Source: an uncultured Bacteroidales bacterium (lineage in GTDB: Bacteria; Bacteroidota; Bacteroidia; Bacteroidales; WCHB1-69). Taken from it: a stretch of 64,000 nucleotides of DNA. The stretch is taken from contig CAMKLG010000001.1 in NCBI GenBank assembly GCA_946413585.1, positions 1 to 64,000 of the forward strand. The letters run 5' to 3'. A model generated the notes under the pieces. That model had not been told where the DNA came from, did no database searches, and was given only the letters and a program-made list of their open reading frames with translations. This document shows positions 62,125 to 64,000 of the stretch, in pieces (position 1 is the stretch's first letter; the number at the start of each line of letters is the position of its first letter). Position numbers and translations under genes: made by a program.

Positions 62125-63798
62125 ATGAAAAACACCATCACCCTCATCATCGCCACCTTCTTAGCCTTCACGGCTATGGCGCAAACCTCGGCACCCAACA
62201 TCCCCGGAACTTACGTGGAGACTGTATTGGATGCTACCACACTCAACACCTTGTCACACAATTTCTCCATTGACCGAGTAAAACGCAATGCTGAAAACAC
62301 CTACGACGTTCGTATCTGGCTGTCGTACAAAGATTTAGAGCAGTTCCAGGCCCTAAATATCCCTTACCATACCGTCACAGCCAGCAAAGCGCAAATCCAA
62401 ATGGCGCAAAACTATGAGCAGATGACCGCCAATTGGAACCGCTATCCGACTTACAATACCTATTTAGCGATGATGGACACTTTCCAGACACGCTACCCCA
62501 ATCTGTGCAAAATCGACACAATTTTGGCAACAACTCCCGCTAACCACAGCATCCTCTGCGCCCACATCAGCAACAACCTCAACGATAACGAAGGAAAGCC
62601 TTCCGTACTCTACACCTCCACCATCCATGGGGATGAAGTTACGGGTTATTATATGATGCTCCGACTAATAGACTACTTATTATCCAATTATGGCACAGAT
62701 AGTTATACAACCGAATTGGTCAACAGTATCGATATTTGGATTTGTCCTTTGTACAATCCTGACGGTACCTACTATTATTCCAATAACCAAATCAATTCGT
62801 GGCCCTATTCTATTCGTGCAAACAAACATGGGGAGGATCTAAACCGCTCATTTCCAATAATTAGCCTTCCTGCAAAGCCGACATACGAACCGGAAGTGGA
62901 GGCCATGATCTACTTTACGACGGAGCATCATTTCACCTTAGCGGCCAACCTACATGGCGGAGCGGAAGTTTTCAACTACCCATGGGATAGTTGGACAAGC
63001 TCGCAGCACAATCACGCCGATGCCGATTGGTGGAATCTCGTAGGCCGTCAATTCGCTGACACCTGCCACAAATTTTCATCCCACTACATGACGGAAGAGA
63101 ACAATGGGGTGACGGAAGGCGGCGATTGGTACATTATCACCGGTTCATTCCAAGACTGGCATAATTTCTATCTTGGCACGCGCCATGTCACCATTGAGGT
63201 CAGCGAAGATAAAATACTATCAAACAATAGTTTAACAACATATTGGGGATACATTTACCACTCATTTCTGAATTTTATGGCGGAAGCTAAACACGGCATC
63301 CATGGCACCGTGACCGATTCTTTGACAGGTGAGCCGCTAGAGGCGATAGTCTATATCACCAACCACGACCTTGACCATTCCTTCGTGGAAACGGCCATGC
63401 CCTACGGCGACTACCACCGCCCTATCAAAGCTGGTCAATATGCGGTCACATACGCTTCCGAAGGCTATTTGCCCAAGACCATCATAACGCAAGTCAATGA
63501 TGGTGAGCAACTTATCCAGAATGTTCAGCTATCAAAAAGTGTAGGCATAGACTATTATGACAATTGTGTCAAAATTTACCCTAATCCTGCCTGGGATGTC
63601 ATCAACATCGCGTTTTCAGGGAGCGAATCCCTCCAAGATGTCACTTTGTATGACCTTCAAGGCCGAATAGTTAAAACACGACACGTTACGTCGTTACAAG
63701 AGACCACACTCGATGTTTCAGCACTTCCCGCCGGAAATTACATTCTGGAAATCACGGTCAACGGGCAAAAGGTAATAAGAAAAATACAAGTCAAATAA
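62125..63798 (+). CDS. M14 zinc carboxypeptidase with T9SS type A C-terminal domain
   Basis: 557 residues. Signal peptide (TLIIATFLAFTAMAQ) and a propeptide-like region (about 25-110). Peptidase domain about 110-390: zinc ligands in IHGDEVTGYYMM (HxxE) and the later His in NLHGGAEVFNYPW; substrate residues DLNRSF; catalytic Glu in VTIEVSEDK. A carboxypeptidase-regulatory-like beta domain (about 395-475, GIHGTVTDSLTGEPLEA) follows, and the type A T9SS domain (IYPNPAWDVINI, LYDLQGRIVKT, ALPAGNYILEI, KVIRKIQVK). Exported through the T9SS; cleaves C-terminal residues from peptides. Confidence 0.93.
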   Translation: MKNTITLIIATFLAFTAMAQTSAPNIPGTYVETVLDATTLNTLSHNFSIDRVKRNAENTYDVRIWLSYKDLEQFQALNIPYHTVTASKAQIQMAQNYEQMTANWNRYPTYNTYLAMMDTFQTRYPNLCKIDTILATTPANHSILCAHISNNLNDNEGKPSVLYTSTIHGDEVTGYYMMLRLIDYLLSNYGTDSYTTELVNSIDIWICPLYNPDGTYYYSNNQINSWPYSIRANKHGEDLNRSFPIISLPAKPTYEPEVEAMIYFTTEHHFTLAANLHGGAEVFNYPWDSWTSSQHNHADADWWNLVGRQFADTCHKFSSHYMTEENNGVTEGGDWYIITGSFQDWHNFYLGTRHVTIEVSEDKILSNNSLTTYWGYIYHSFLNFMAEAKHGIHGTVTDSLTGEPLEAIVYITNHDLDHSFVETAMPYGDYHRPIKAGQYAVTYASEGYLPKTIITQVNDGEQLIQNVQLSKSVGIDYYDNCVKIYPNPAWDVINIAFSGSESLQDVTLYDLQGRIVKTRHVTSLQETTLDVSALPAGNYILEITVNGQKVIRKIQVK

Positions 63799-63804
63799 GT
63801 TGGA

Positions 63805-64000
63805 TTACAGACGGTTATTCCACCCTGGGGCATCGCCGCGTGATTCTTCGATTCGATAGCCCGTGGAGGCAATTCTTACGCCCAAACAGTTGACGCATTG
63901 CGCGGATTCGTCGCCCGTGCAAATCTTGTTGTCATACAGATCGTATTTCTTTCGAACGGATACCGGCGAAAGATTCGGCATCACCACGTTTGCACCAGCC
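63805..64000 (-). CDS. hydE: [FeFe]-hydrogenase maturase HydE, 3' end only
   Basis: Only the last about 65 codons are in the window; the frame runs open past the right edge (...AGANVVMPNLSPVSVRKKY). The end matches HydE, the radical SAM maturase that helps build the H-cluster of [FeFe]-hydrogenases: VVMPNLSP, then YDLYDNKICTGDESAQCVNCLGVRI and a STGYRIEESRGD end. BioB and ThiH do not end this way. It implies that the host makes H2-evolving or H2-using [FeFe]-hydrogenase, typical of fermentative anaerobes. It is convergent with the carboxypeptidase gene. Confidence 0.88.
   Translation of the reverse strand, partial: AGANVVMPNLSPVSVRKKYDLYDNKICTGDESAQCVNCLGVRIASTGYRIEESRGDAPGWNNRL

Overview
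The window looks like a chromosomal segment of an anaerobic, gut- or rumen-type member of the Bacteroidales. Evidence: several secreted proteins carry type IX secretion (T9SS) C-terminal domains; intergenic regions carry the Bacteroidetes -7 promoter box TAnnTTTG; Bacteroidetes-restricted families are present (DUF5618, DUF4837, DUF4835, DUF5723-like); the synteny bamD-rpoZ-coaBC-DUF4835-recN is typical of the phylum; and the right edge carries the end of hydE, an [FeFe]-hydrogenase maturase, which points to fermentative anaerobic growth.

Layout. 1-7.8 kb: small accessory and housekeeping genes (HIRAN protein with a likely frameshift, DUF1294, ogt, hemW, hicAB, a GH20 hexosaminidase lipoprotein, DUF5618, a secreted unknown, and a RhuM-type gene broken by a TGG-to-TGA change). 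7.8-10.2 kb: an RluA-type pseudouridine synthase with a long coiled-coil extension and a lipoprotein nitroreductase. 10.2-22.2 kb: two T9SS type B surface proteins, one of 3027 residues with about 27 Ig-like repeats and one with an IgGFc-binding-like head. 22.3-23.6 kb: glyA. 23.7-26.8 kb: an outer-membrane barrel and lipoprotein pair.

26.9-38.8 kb, all on the minus strand and nearly gapless, holds the most interesting locus: two Hanks-type Ser/Thr kinases, a membrane PP2C phosphatase, an FHA-transmembrane-trypsin protease, a zinc-ribbon/FHA protein carrying an array of nine basic-Thr motifs, a TPR/TonB-like membrane protein, three secreted proteins of unknown role (one an outer-membrane barrel), and a previously uncalled 30-residue membrane peptide. 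I read it as one trans-envelope phospho-signalling system in which cytoplasmic Thr phosphorylation could control a periplasmic protease. Upstream lie three exact 22-bp-period copies of TGTCG-N6-TTAC. The same motif occurs once in front of the neighbouring ECF sigma / anti-sigma pair (39.2-40.6 kb), whose anti-sigma-like protein ends in a gliding-motility/T9SS-type domain.

40.6-54.7 kb: DUF4837 lipoprotein, dprA, a class A PBP, then a long plus-strand housekeeping run (bamD, rpoZ, coaBC, DUF4835/PorD-like, recN, a barrel, xseB, O-methyltransferase, trmD, O-antigen-ligase-like protein, secreted esterase). 54.7-64 kb: a third T9SS type B protein (CUB/PKD), tRNA-Pro(CGG), a MORN lipoprotein, an OstA/LptA-like protein, uvrC, a T9SS type A M14 carboxypeptidase, and the 3' end of hydE. 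Several spacers are filled with short simple-sequence repeats (AACCCTA-like, TCATCG-like, TTAGC-like), an unusual trait of this genome. No rRNA, CRISPR array, prophage or complete insertion sequence was seen.
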